DNA of 64,000 nt from Acidiferrobacteraceae bacterium (GTDB lineage: Bacteria > Pseudomonadota > Gammaproteobacteria > Arenicellales > UBA868). How positions within the stretch are numbered: the first letter of the stretch is position 1; every line of letters starts with the position of its first letter. The notes beneath the pieces are model-generated. The model saw only the letters and a program-made list of their open reading frames with translations. It had not been told where the DNA came from and searched no databases. The stretch is taken from positions 1 to 64,000 of the forward strand of contig PBJL01000008.1 of NCBI GenBank assembly GCA_002721105.1, in the 5' to 3' direction. Both the position numbers and the translations under genes were made by a program. This document shows positions 26,396-35,069 of this stretch, piece by piece.

Positions 26396-27346
26396 TTGCA
26401 AACAGATCATAAAAAAATACGGTCTCCTCAACTACTCCGTTGGGAGGAAAACTTAAAGCTTTACGAAGCAAGCTTGCGCGCTAACCCTTGGCAGAAGCGT
26501 TTCCAATCGATTTCGCACAACAAAATGCTAGTAACAGGGATTATATTAGGTTTGATAGTGTTAGGCTTGGCCATCTTGGGGCCGGTCTTTAATGATGCAG
26601 ATTATGCTCGCCAATCTCTTAGGAATGCGCATAAACCGCCTCTATCTGAGGGCTATTTGCTAGGGACTGATAACTATGGCAGGGATATGGCGATACGCTT
26701 GTTCGTAGGGTTTCGGGTTTCATTGTTAGTTGCCGCTGCTGTGACAGCTTTGTCTCTTATCGGTGGTGTAATACTAGGAATGGTCGGAGGATATCTTGGT
26801 GGCTTTATCGATCGTGTTGTTCGATCAACCACCGACTTTATTTGGGGGTTTCCGTTAATTCTTGTTGCAGTTTTGCTAGTTGGAGGGCTCGGAGAAGGGC
26901 TGTTCCCAGTGATACTAGCAGTCGGGATTGTAAATGTGGCAGCTATTACTCGAGTAGTACGGGGAGAAGTGGTTGTTCTAAAAGAAAAAGAGTTTGTTGA
27001 AGCTGCACGAGCGGCAGGCGTCTCACGTTATCGTATTATGTGGAGGCATTTGTTGCCTAATGTTCTGGCGCCTGCCTTGATAATGGCATCCTATTTGATT
27101 GCAGTTGCTGTAATCGCAGAAGCAGCTTTGTCTTTCATTGGGTTAGGCGCACAACCGCCACTACCTAGTCTTGGAAAGATGATTGCTGATGGTAGGGGTT
27201 TTCTTAGACTGAATCATTGGGAAGCCACAATTCCAGGAATTGGGATCGTAGTTTTGGTTTTAGCGGTGAGCATGATTGGCGATGGGCTCCGTGATCATTT
27301 TGATCCAAGGTTGCGGCACGAAAAGAGAAGGAAATCAAGCGAATGA
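26396..27346 (+). CDS. Peptide/nickel-type ABC permease (DppC-like)
   Basis: A 316-residue inner-membrane permease. An N-terminal OppC-type cytoplasmic segment and one span precede YLLGTDNYGRDMAIRL and the EAA loop (VEAARAAGVSRYRIMWRHLLPN), followed by the remaining spans. The only in-frame start giving the full N-terminus is a TTG at 26396, as a TAG lies just upstream; the first ATG is at 26525. This DppC-type gene precedes the DppB-type gene, the reverse of the usual order. The stop overlaps the next gene by 4 bp. Confidence 0.88.
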   Translation: MQTDHKKIRSPQLLRWEENLKLYEASLRANPWQKRFQSISHNKMLVTGIILGLIVLGLAILGPVFNDADYARQSLRNAHKPPLSEGYLLGTDNYGRDMAIRLFVGFRVSLLVAAAVTALSLIGGVILGMVGGYLGGFIDRVVRSTTDFIWGFPLILVAVLLVGGLGEGLFPVILAVGIVNVAAITRVVRGEVVVLKEKEFVEAARAAGVSRYRIMWRHLLPNVLAPALIMASYLIAVAVIAEAALSFIGLGAQPPLPSLGKMIADGRGFLRLNHWEATIPGIGIVVLVLAVSMIGDGLRDHFDPRLRHEKRRKSSE

Positions 27347-28263
27347 AACTAGTACTTAGGCAGCTGGGATACATGTTAATTGTATTAATTGTCAGTTCAA
27401 TAGCGGTTTTTTACGCAATCCGTTTATCCGGCGGTGATGCCACTGCCGCAGCTTTACCTGGTTCAGCAACGGAGGAATTTAGACAAGAATTTCGGGCTTC
27501 TCTGGGGTTAGACAGACCAGTGCATCTGCAATACTTTGAATATATAGGAAAAATATTGCAAGGTGATCCAGGGCGTTCGATCACGAACAATGCTTCGCTT
27601 GTCTCTATGCTAAAAGAGCATGGAAAAAATAGCCTTATTTTAGGGGCTGCAGCTTTCGGTTTAGTTTTTGTGATCGGAATCCCACTAGGAGTTCTCGCCT
27701 CTTTAAGACGGAATAGTTGGTCGGATCATGGGATCATGTCTTTTTCAGTGGTTGGTATGGCTGTTCCTAATTTTTGGCTCGCTCTCCTTGCTGTTTGGTT
27801 GTTTGCTTCTACATTGCGAATACTACCGGCTGCTGGGTGTTGCAGTCCAAAGCATCTTATCCTTCCGGCAATCGTGTTAGCATTCGAAGGTATTGCTTTA
27901 ACCGTTCGGATGACGCGTTCAGCGATGATAGAAAATCAAAACCATGATTTTGTACGGACGTTGAGAGCTGGTGGATTATCGGAGTGGAGTATCATGGGTA
28001 AACATGTCCTTCGAAATGCACTGATTCCTATAATCTCTTTAGCTGGATTACGTATTGGTCAAATTGTTGGATACGCTCTTATTGTTGAACAAATTTTTGG
28101 TTGGCCAGGTATTGGCCAAGCATTAGTGACCGCAGTGCTTCGTCGCGATTATCCAGTTGCACAATTTTTCTCTCTCATCTTGATTGTGATGGTAGTGTTA
28201 GGTAATTGGCTTGCGGACACTGGTTATACATTAGCGAATCCTAGATTGCGTAGGTCAAACTAA
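27343..28263 (+). CDS. Peptide/nickel-type ABC permease (DppB-like)
   Basis: A 306-residue permease with six hydrophobic segments. The N-terminal span is followed by a large periplasmic loop containing SLGLDRPVHLQYFEYIGKIL and GDPGRSI, a signature of DppB/OppB. The EAA loop is FVRTLRAGGLSEWSIMGKHV. It forms the heterodimeric channel with the preceding permease, to which it is coupled by ATGA. Confidence 0.9.
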   Translation: MKLVLRQLGYMLIVLIVSSIAVFYAIRLSGGDATAAALPGSATEEFRQEFRASLGLDRPVHLQYFEYIGKILQGDPGRSITNNASLVSMLKEHGKNSLILGAAAFGLVFVIGIPLGVLASLRRNSWSDHGIMSFSVVGMAVPNFWLALLAVWLFASTLRILPAAGCCSPKHLILPAIVLAFEGIALTVRMTRSAMIENQNHDFVRTLRAGGLSEWSIMGKHVLRNALIPIISLAGLRIGQIVGYALIVEQIFGWPGIGQALVTAVLRRDYPVAQFFSLILIVMVVLGNWLADTGYTLANPRLRRSN

Positions 28264-28317
28264 TTATGTTGCTAGAGATCCTATTGATTGTAAATAGTCC
28301 AGAAAATGCCGAGCTAA

Positions 28318-29313
28318 ATGCATATGAGTGAGCGTTCTACTGAAGAATTGGTGACGATCAAGGATCTTAGAATATCTATTTATAGTGAAGGTAATTCCTT
28401 TGAAGTTGTAAAAGGAGTTTCATTATCAATTCATGCCAATGAGATAGTTTGTCTTGTTGGAGAAAGTGGGTGTGGAAAATCTATGACCGCACTATCAATA
28501 ATGGGATTATTGCCAAATAATGTTGCGCGAGTTACCGGCGGTGTGATTACTTATCGCGAGAAAGATTTGACACAGCTTAAGGCTCACGAAATGCGGAAAT
28601 TGCGTGCTGAGGAAATCTCAATGATTTTTCAAGATCCAATTACTTCATTGGATCCCGTCTTCACTGTCGGTAGTTTGCTTAAAGAAGTGATAATGGTTCA
28701 CCGCGATGTAAGTAGTTCAGAAGCCGAAAAATTGGCTATTCATGCTCTAAAGGAGGCTCAATTACCCGATGCAAAAAAAAGGTTAAAGAGTTATCCACAC
28801 GAGCTTTCAGGTGGTATGCGGCAACGAGTGATGATTGCGTTGGCAACCGCATTAGACCCAGCAGTTTTAATTGCTGATGAACCTACTACGGCTCTTGATG
28901 TGACTGTTCAAGCACAAATATTGGAAAGTCTTCGGATCCGACAGAGACAACGGAAGATGGGAATGATGCTGATTACTCATGATTTAGCTGTGGTCGCTGC
29001 CGTGGCAGATAGAGTGGCGGTTATGTACTCTGGCGAGATTGTTGAGGAGGCTACAGTTCAAGAGTTGTTTGATAACCCACGGCATCCCTATACTCAAGGC
29101 CTACTTTCTGCTATTCCAGATATTACTGCGCGTCGAGGATCTCTGCATGCAATTCCGGGGCGAGTGCCTCCGCCACAAGTTACCCCGCCAGGATGTGAAT
29201 TTGCGCCGAGATGTGATTATTCGATAGATGAGTGCTGGAACTCGCGTCCAGAATTATTGACTTCGGGCAAAGGAAAATTACGATGTTTTAACCCACAGGA
29301 GTTTGCTAAATGA
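28318..29313 (+). CDS. Peptide/nickel-type ABC ATPase (DppD-like)
   Basis: A 331-residue ATPase with Walker A GESGCGKS, signature LSGGMRQR, Walker B VLIADEPTTALDV and switch His in ITHDLAVV. The C-terminal oligopeptide-transporter extension holds the Cys cluster around PPGCEFAPRCDYSIDEC, which in this family can bind an iron-sulfur cluster. It overlaps the next gene by 4 bp. Its usual DppF partner is encoded on the other strand at 30.9-32.0 kb. Confidence 0.92.
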   Translation: MHMSERSTEELVTIKDLRISIYSEGNSFEVVKGVSLSIHANEIVCLVGESGCGKSMTALSIMGLLPNNVARVTGGVITYREKDLTQLKAHEMRKLRAEEISMIFQDPITSLDPVFTVGSLLKEVIMVHRDVSSSEAEKLAIHALKEAQLPDAKKRLKSYPHELSGGMRQRVMIALATALDPAVLIADEPTTALDVTVQAQILESLRIRQRQRKMGMMLITHDLAVVAAVADRVAVMYSGEIVEEATVQELFDNPRHPYTQGLLSAIPDITARRGSLHAIPGRVPPPQVTPPGCEFAPRCDYSIDECWNSRPELLTSGKGKLRCFNPQEFAK

Positions 29314-29999
29314 AAGTTGCGCCGGTGAGTATTGAAGTTAATTTGGATGCGGGGTTAACAATGAGGGGCTACGAATGGCCTATCCGTGGTGCGCCTGTTG
29401 TTTTATTGCATGATTATGAGGAAGATTTGGATGTATGGAAAGACATAGATCAAGAACTAGCTAACAAGGGGTTCCGGGTAATAAATTTGGAACTGCGGGG
29501 CCATGGGTTTTCGGATGGTGAGCCGAATAATGAATCTTTGTTTTCTGATGTTCAAAGTTTATTAAAGGAGTTAGGTACAGTGTGGGGTCCTTTGGGTTTA
29601 TGTACTCATGGGCATATTTCCGAAAAACTTTTTTCTATTCAGGGAGATTTCGCTCCGAAGGTACATGTTGCAGTGTCACCACTATTTGAAGAGCAAAGCG
29701 GTTGCGAGGATACTTCTCGTCAGTTTGATACTTCCTATCTTGTAATTTCAGGGACCAGTGATGAAAAAGGTACCGAACAAGCTCGACAAATCTTTGATCG
29801 TTTAGGCCCCAAAAAACTTTGGGCGTCAGTTGCATCTGTACAACAGGGCCCAAAGTTACTTAGAGAACATCAGCATTTAATTGGCGATATGACACTTTTC
29901 CTCCAACGGTATCTGGTTCCCCTACACCAAACATGGCAAGAGAAAGCTATTGATCAAGCGATTTTAGACGCGAAGGCTCAGGATTCAGAAATAAAATAG
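29310..29999 (+). CDS. Alpha/beta-hydrolase-fold protein without the usual nucleophile
   Basis: A 229-residue protein. The N-terminal core VVLLHDYEEDLDVW, then NLELRGHGFSDG, has alpha/beta-hydrolase architecture. At the nucleophile elbow the expected G-x-S-x-G reads GLCTHGH (96-102), so Thr99 sits where Ser should be. A possible catalytic His is in REHQHL. It is coupled to the ABC ATPase gene by ATGA and its tail overlaps the convergent amidohydrolase gene by 15 bp. It may be a binding or regulatory protein, or use an unusual nucleophile. The fold is likely; activity is open. Confidence 0.7.
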   Translation: MKVAPVSIEVNLDAGLTMRGYEWPIRGAPVVLLHDYEEDLDVWKDIDQELANKGFRVINLELRGHGFSDGEPNNESLFSDVQSLLKELGTVWGPLGLCTHGHISEKLFSIQGDFAPKVHVAVSPLFEEQSGCEDTSRQFDTSYLVISGTSDEKGTEQARQIFDRLGPKKLWASVASVQQGPKLLREHQHLIGDMTLFLQRYLVPLHQTWQEKAIDQAILDAKAQDSEIK

Positions 30000-30854
30000 T
30001 GATTCAGCTGTACCGCCTCTAATTTTTTTTCGTTCGATTTCATCGAGATGTGGCAACAGGAAATCCACTAAATCAAGTTGTTGTTGGTAGCCTGGATATT
30101 CAACAATCCATGGGAAGTCAGAAGCCCACATTATTCGGTCAGCCTCGAAATTTTTGTATAGATGTTTCGCGACCGGCAGCATGTCCATATAGGGGTATTT
30201 GTCATGACTGAAAGCATATTGGCCCGAAAAATGCACGTAAGTGTTTTTTCGATCTGCTAATTGGCCTAGCAGGCCTAAGGTATGCGGCGGTATTTCTGTA
30301 GTAAAGTGCGGGCGGCCATATTCATCGACAGCGAGATTTGATAGAGAAACCATGAATCCCATATGGTTAAAGACTATAACCAAATCGGGCAAGATATCCA
30401 GTATATTTTGGAGCAATGCTACTTGGGTCGATTCCCCATAAAACCAAACTCGTAGATCCCGTTCCGCCATTGCTTTTAATAAAGGAAACATGGAGTATTG
30501 ATGTGGATCATCTGGTGTCTGTTCATTCGAATCAACTAATCCAATCCGGATTCCCTGTATATTGGCATTCTTAATTCGGTGATCTAGATTCCTCGCTTGA
30601 TCAGACGCGTTGTGATCGTAGACACCAATTCCTGCAAACTGACCTGGATAGCGTTTGATGATTTCTGCTAAATATTCATCCTGAGGCCCGAGGGGTACTA
30701 CTACAGCTTTATCCACACCGGCACTCTCCATTTTTTCTAGCAGCATCTCGGCCGTCACTTCAAGTTCTGGATCTGCTAAACCAGGATATACGGTTCGAGG
30801 ATATTGATCAGATACAGCTTTGAATAGATGTAGGTGACTGTCAATTACAGGCAT
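29985..30854 (-). CDS. Amidohydrolase-2 family metal-dependent hydrolase
   Basis: A 289-residue TIM-barrel hydrolase or decarboxylase of the amidohydrolase_2 family. The metal ligands are suggested by DSHLHLF at residues 5-11, NHMG near 164-167 and the conserved Asp in MWASDFPW. Members hydrolyse lactones and amides or decarboxylate aromatic acids (ACMSD-like). It lies amid genes of a peptide-type importer, which suggests it acts on the imported compound. The exact reaction is unknown. Confidence 0.82.
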   Translation of the reverse strand: MPVIDSHLHLFKAVSDQYPRTVYPGLADPELEVTAEMLLEKMESAGVDKAVVVPLGPQDEYLAEIIKRYPGQFAGIGVYDHNASDQARNLDHRIKNANIQGIRIGLVDSNEQTPDDPHQYSMFPLLKAMAERDLRVWFYGESTQVALLQNILDILPDLVIVFNHMGFMVSLSNLAVDEYGRPHFTTEIPPHTLGLLGQLADRKNTYVHFSGQYAFSHDKYPYMDMLPVAKHLYKNFEADRIMWASDFPWIVEYPGYQQQLDLVDFLLPHLDEIERKKIRGGTAESLFYF

Positions 30855-30941
30855 ACTTGTTCTCCAATATTTATTCTCAACGAAAAATTTAACAAATTTA
30901 TTATCTTGATCTGCCAGTCAATTCGAAAAATAGATATGGTA

Positions 30942-31988
30942 TTAAATTACTGAGCGAATTTCTGGAAAATGACAGGCAACTCGGTGTTCGTTGTTGATCT
31001 TTAATAATGGTGGTTCAATCTCGAGACACTTTTTTTCGTTCTTTCCTATTGGACATCGGGATTGAAAACGACATCCGATTGGGGGATTAATTGGGCTTGG
31101 TACGTCTCCTTCTAGAAGTATTCGTGTTCGATTTCTTTGCCTTTTGGGATCTGGAATAGGTGCTGCGGAGACGAGCGCTTGAGTATAGGGATGCATTGGT
31201 TCCGCAAACAAAGTTTCGACTGGACTGTGTTCAACGATTTTGCCAAGATACATCACGGCTACCTCATCGCAAATTTGCCGAACAACCGCTAAATCATGCG
31301 TTATAAACAAATAGGTTAATCCTAGATCACTTTGTAATTTCAAGAGTAAATTAAGCACTTGCGCCTGAATAGATACGTCTAGCGCGGAAACTGGCTCGTC
31401 ACAAACGATGAAACTAGGATTCAATGCAAGAGCTCGCGCTACCCCTATACGTTGTCGCTGCCCTCCAGAAAATTCATGAGGAAACCGTTTCGCATGAATA
31501 GTTTCTAATCCAACAAGGCCAAGCAACTCAAAGACTCTTGATTGCCGCTCGTTGCGATCCATGTTGGAATTTACAATGAGTATTTCCTCAATAGACTTAC
31601 CAACTGTCATCCTAGGATTTAGTGAGGCGAAGGGATCCTGAAACACAATTTGCATGTCTTGTCGAAGACGCCTTAGTGCTTCTGGGGATTCAGTCAAAAT
31701 ATCACTTACCTGACTTGAATCTGCATCGGTTCGAAAAAACACGGAGCCTGATGTTGGATCTATTAGGCGCAGAATACATCTGGCGGTAGTAGATTTTCCA
31801 CACCCAGATTCACCAACGAGCCCCATTGTGGTTCCACGACGGATATCAAAGGAAATGTCTGCAATAGCAGAGACAACCCCTTCTTTCCTATTTGAATACC
31901 AACTGCCACCTATGGAAAAATTTTTAACGAGATGCCGCACAGAAAGCGCAATATCGTCATCAAGCATTATAGATGTCTTATTTTTCAT
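30942..31988 (-). CDS. Peptide/nickel-type ABC ATPase (DppF-like)
   Basis: A 348-residue ATPase with Walker A GESGCGKST, signature FSGGQRQR, Walker B FIVCDEPVSALDV and switch His ITHDLAVV. The C-terminal oligopeptide extension has PPIGCRFQSRCPIG. It is encoded opposite to the other importer genes and separated from them by the amidohydrolase gene, an unusual split of a normally contiguous transporter operon. Confidence 0.92.
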   Translation of the reverse strand: MKNKTSIMLDDDIALSVRHLVKNFSIGGSWYSNRKEGVVSAIADISFDIRRGTTMGLVGESGCGKSTTARCILRLIDPTSGSVFFRTDADSSQVSDILTESPEALRRLRQDMQIVFQDPFASLNPRMTVGKSIEEILIVNSNMDRNERQSRVFELLGLVGLETIHAKRFPHEFSGGQRQRIGVARALALNPSFIVCDEPVSALDVSIQAQVLNLLLKLQSDLGLTYLFITHDLAVVRQICDEVAVMYLGKIVEHSPVETLFAEPMHPYTQALVSAAPIPDPKRQRNRTRILLEGDVPSPINPPIGCRFQSRCPIGKNEKKCLEIEPPLLKINNEHRVACHFPEIRSVI

Positions 31989-32071
31989 AAATCATTCGTC
32001 TAGTTGGCTAGACCTTTAATTTCTGTAATCAGAATTTGAAAAATGACAAGATATACGTGTTGAGCACATCA

Positions 32072-32467
32072 TTATGCAGCGCTCTGACTAAAGACATGTT
32101 CACGAGTTATGGTCTCTCTTTTATAACGTGCTTCTACTTCAATAGCATAACTTTCTCGGCTATCCAAATCATGTTCTTTCCATGATCCGTCATAGGTCTC
32201 TTTGGGATCAAGGTGGATTAGTTTCATAACCTGAGTCATTTTCCGGCGTCTTCGTTTTACAATTATTGAAGCTCTTTCAATGCCCGAATTCAGTACAGTA
32301 TATTTGATAGCGGTATCGGTAGAATCGGTTTCGGAAATTCTCGAGCAGTTCAAAAGCTCAATACTTAACTGTAAGACATCAGACTTATTTCTAGAAGAGC
32401 TAAAACGTAGTCGGCCAGTAAGGAAGCCCCGTCTTGATGGGTTATTTAGATCATTTTCCTGTTTCAT
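32072..32467 (-). CDS. Uncharacterised protein, about 131 residues
   Basis: A hydrophilic, Arg/Lys/Ser-rich protein with alternating strand-like segments in its second half (ESYAIEVEARYKRETITREH) and no signal peptide or membrane span. The ATG at 32467 with GGAAA nine bases upstream is preferred to an in-frame TTG at 32482. It lies between the SDR gene (55 bp upstream) and dppF-like gene on the same strand and is probably in their operon. I do not recognise the family; a single small beta-sandwich domain is possible. Confidence 0.55.
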   Translation of the reverse strand: MKQENDLNNPSRRGFLTGRLRFSSSRNKSDVLQLSIELLNCSRISETDSTDTAIKYTVLNSGIERASIIVKRRRRKMTQVMKLIHLDPKETYDGSWKEHDLDSRESYAIEVEARYKRETITREHVFSQSAA

Positions 32468-32522
32468 TTGTCGTATTTCCAATCAGCTTGTTTGGAAGCG
32501 ATGGATCTTGGAAGTGTAAGTG

Positions 32523-33341
32523 CTAGGAATACTCATGATCGCTATCCTCTGGATAGGGGATTTCGTATACATCCGCTGTGTGACCGCCATCAACAACCAA
32601 ATCATGTCCAGTGACAAAACGAGCAGCATCAGACGCAAGATATAGAAATGCATCGGCGATATCATCGGTTGAAACGAGACGATTTAGGGGAACTTCCGGG
32701 AAACCATGTTTTCTCCATTTCTCCATGAGCTCTTCACCTACAAGGTCGGTACTTTGTTGGGTGTCACCAGGTCCAGGGCTCACCGAATTTACTCTTACCC
32801 CTGATCTAGCCAACTCGACCGCCATTGATTTCATCAAAGAAACCTCGCCCGCTTTCGTCACGCAGTAAGGTGTAAAACCAAGGGAATGTCCCTGCGCATC
32901 AATAGAAGCAGTAAAAAGAATTACTCCGGAGCGTTCCTTTACCATGGATCGTGCCGCATCTCGACTCAAAATAAAATAGGCGGTTAGATTGACATCAAGT
33001 TGTCGCTTCCAAGAATCGAGTTCGATATTGACAAACCGTTTCTCTTCTACATCTGCTGCGTTGCAAATCAGAACATCCAACGGACCTTGCTGAAGAGCTG
33101 TAGCCATTGACTCACTACATTTTTCCGAATCGGCTAAATCGAAACACATAGGAATTGGGTTTGATCCCCGTTTTCGGACTTCTTCGGTCACCATATTGAG
33201 ACGTTCCTGAAATATTTCAACTAGGTATATATCCGATGCTCCCTCTTCTGCAAATTTCTCTGCCGTCCGACGCCCAAAACCACTGCCAGCGCCCGTCACA
33301 AATATTCGTTTTCCCTTAAATCTCTCCATTCCAGCCTCCAT
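32523..33341 (-). CDS. Short-chain dehydrogenase/reductase (SDR)
   Basis: A 272-residue classical SDR. The NAD(P) loop TGAGSGFG is at 16-23, NAA at 94-96, and the catalytic Ser146 and YxxxK (Y159, K163) are all in place. It oxidises or reduces a carbonyl/hydroxyl of unknown identity. The first ATG (33341) is used here. An ATG four codons later, five bases behind GGAGG, is an equally good start. It heads the minus-strand SDR, hypothetical, dppF-like set. Confidence 0.9.
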   Translation of the reverse strand: MEAGMERFKGKRIFVTGAGSGFGRRTAEKFAEEGASDIYLVEIFQERLNMVTEEVRKRGSNPIPMCFDLADSEKCSESMATALQQGPLDVLICNAADVEEKRFVNIELDSWKRQLDVNLTAYFILSRDAARSMVKERSGVILFTASIDAQGHSLGFTPYCVTKAGEVSLMKSMAVELARSGVRVNSVSPGPGDTQQSTDLVGEELMEKWRKHGFPEVPLNRLVSTDDIADAFLYLASDAARFVTGHDLVVDGGHTADVYEIPYPEDSDHEYS

Positions 33342-33507
33342 TACCCGAAATTACAATGCGATTTAGTTGTGATGCCAAGCGTAACATATCGGCGAAAGGA
33401 GCGTCTTTCAAAGTTGACATAGCAACTGGTCTCGTTAAGATTGCAGTATTGTGAGTCGGAATAGTAGTTTGGTTGACCAACGAATATCAATAATGAGGAA
33501 GATAAAT

Positions 33508-34071
33508 ATGGATAAGAAGTATGATGATGCGTCTCATAGCCTGAAAGCTGGCGCAATGGAGTCAGAAAATATAGAAGCTTTTTTGACAAAAGGGATGACG
33601 TTAAGACTTGCGTGCTTAAAACCAAACGGTGATCCTTTTATTATACCGTGTTGGCATCAATGGGAAAAGAAAGAAGGTTGTAATGTTGGCAAAGACTGCT
33701 GGGGTACTTTTTGGGTCATACCACGGTCGCGATCGAAGTGGGCTGAGTATTTAAAAGCAGATCCCAGAGTTTCGGCTGTTATTGATGATGTCAATACCAT
33801 GGAAAAATTTCATTTTGATGGCGTTGCCGAGTTAGTTGAGGAGAGTATAGTCGGCGGGAAGTGGGTTGGTATTGCAGAGCAAATGTCAATTCGTTATTTA
33901 GGACCCGACGGACCTAAGTATCTCGGCCCTACACTTGATCAACCACGTTGGTTGTTTCGATTGACCCCTACGAAAGTGAGGACATGGCAAGGTGTAGGTT
34001 GGGCCAAAAGTTACTGGGTAAATAGTACCGGAGGCGCTACATGGGAAGAGGCTCATAAAGGCATAAGTTAG
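33508..34071 (+). CDS. Split beta-barrel flavin/deazaflavin oxidoreductase (PNPOx/FDOR type)
   Basis: An approximately 187-residue split-barrel protein. Family features are the LRLACLKPNGDPFIIPCW strand pair at the N-terminus, FWVIPRSRSKWAEYLKADPRVS followed by VIDD, and GVAELVEES. This fold covers pyridoxamine-phosphate oxidases, FMN reductases and the F420-dependent FDOR-B enzymes. Because a complete F420 operon is present 9 kb away, an F420 or FMN role must be considered; the sequence alone does not decide. The ATG at 33508 has GAGGAAG six bases upstream and is preferred over an upstream GTG. It is divergent from the SDR. Confidence 0.7.
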   Translation: MDKKYDDASHSLKAGAMESENIEAFLTKGMTLRLACLKPNGDPFIIPCWHQWEKKEGCNVGKDCWGTFWVIPRSRSKWAEYLKADPRVSAVIDDVNTMEKFHFDGVAELVEESIVGGKWVGIAEQMSIRYLGPDGPKYLGPTLDQPRWLFRLTPTKVRTWQGVGWAKSYWVNSTGGATWEEAHKGIS

Positions 34072-34098
34072 TTTTAGCCTCAGCGTTTTAGTAAGCAA

Positions 34099-34887
34099 AT
34101 GTGCACCATTGGAGCAGTGAGGTTAGGCGCGGAGTACTTATTATTTAAGAATAAAGATTTTGGCCGTGACAGCTTTAATGATGAGATTGTGATATCTAAA
34201 AGCGTGATGGGTGTAAAGGGGGTTTCAACTTGGGCTAGCCCTGATTCCTCCGCAGACCAGTTTTCTGGTTTTTCTATAGGGGCAAATGAACATGGGTTGT
34301 TTTGTTGTGATGCTAATGTTCGTGAAGAGCCTTTAGATGGTCAAAATTATGATCGACTAACTGAGATTGCTTTAACGGAGGCGCATTCGGTTGAAACTGC
34401 CATCTTGGCTCTCCAAGATGCAGTTTCTTCGAGGGCCTACTGGTGTTCTAATCTTGTCATGATCGACCAAGAAACACTAGCGGTCGTTGAAGTCCATGGA
34501 CACAAAATAGCGGTTGAGCGGCAATCCAAAAAAATTACTCGAACGAACCATCACCTTCTTTTTGATGGTAGCGAAACAGATGGTGATACTATTACGAGTA
34601 AATCTCGACTGTCGTATTCTCAAAAAAGAATAGATCGCATGATGAGCATAGACGATATTTATTCGTTGCAAACAAGTCATGATAATTTTACAACAGGTAT
34701 TTGTAATCATGCTGTACACCAGACTGTTTATTCCTATATTTTATATTTCAAAGATGATGAAATAAAGCTGTATGTCAAGAAAGGTCGTCCATGTGAAACA
34801 GATCAGTACGAGGAGCTAGTATTACCGTTTGGCGCGATGTGGACAGAAGAAAAGGAGCGTGAGTTTAGAGTTCGCTATCCGCTTTAA
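34099..34887 (+). CDS. Ntn-hydrolase fold protein (C45/linear-amide hydrolase-like)
   Basis: A 262-residue protein beginning Met-Cys-Thr-Ile, so removal of Met exposes Cys2 as an N-terminal nucleophile. The following LLFKNKDFGRD matches the Arg/Asn-Asp strand of the penicillin-V-acylase and C45 acyltransferase group. The GANEHGLFCCDANV segment corresponds to the conserved NEHGL region. Such enzymes hydrolyse linear C-N amide bonds. It lies 27 bp downstream of the split-barrel gene and just ahead of the binding protein, and fits an amide-catabolic locus. Substrate unknown. Confidence 0.75.
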   Translation: MCTIGAVRLGAEYLLFKNKDFGRDSFNDEIVISKSVMGVKGVSTWASPDSSADQFSGFSIGANEHGLFCCDANVREEPLDGQNYDRLTEIALTEAHSVETAILALQDAVSSRAYWCSNLVMIDQETLAVVEVHGHKIAVERQSKKITRTNHHLLFDGSETDGDTITSKSRLSYSQKRIDRMMSIDDIYSLQTSHDNFTTGICNHAVHQTVYSYILYFKDDEIKLYVKKGRPCETDQYEELVLPFGAMWTEEKEREFRVRYPL

Positions 34888-34963
34888 AATTTGGCAAGGC
34901 TTTGGAAATCAACATAATTTGGACTACTAAGGATCCAAATATAGATGGAAGTGTAAAGCTAGC

Positions 34964-34990
34964 TTGACATGCTTTCGGGTTGACTATAAT
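34964..34990 (+). promoter_or_regulatory. Sigma70-like promoter for the binding-protein gene
   Basis: Perfect TTGACA at 34964-34969 and perfect TATAAT at 34985-34990 are separated by 15 bp, shorter than the optimal 17. They lie 80 bp upstream of the binding-protein start. Binding proteins are typically made in excess over their permeases, which such a strong pair of boxes would support. Short spacing lowers confidence. Confidence 0.55.
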
Positions 34991-35069
34991 GTTGTCACTA
35001 AGCTCGGAGCCCTTTCGGTGATTAGCGGAGGCGGCCTCTGGGAAAAAACAATGTACATTGGAGGATAAT

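Noticed and set aside
32280..32519. 79-residue plus-strand frame opposite the uncharacterised gene
   Set aside because: The minus-strand frame has the better context (operon position and ribosome-binding site), and the plus frame has neither.
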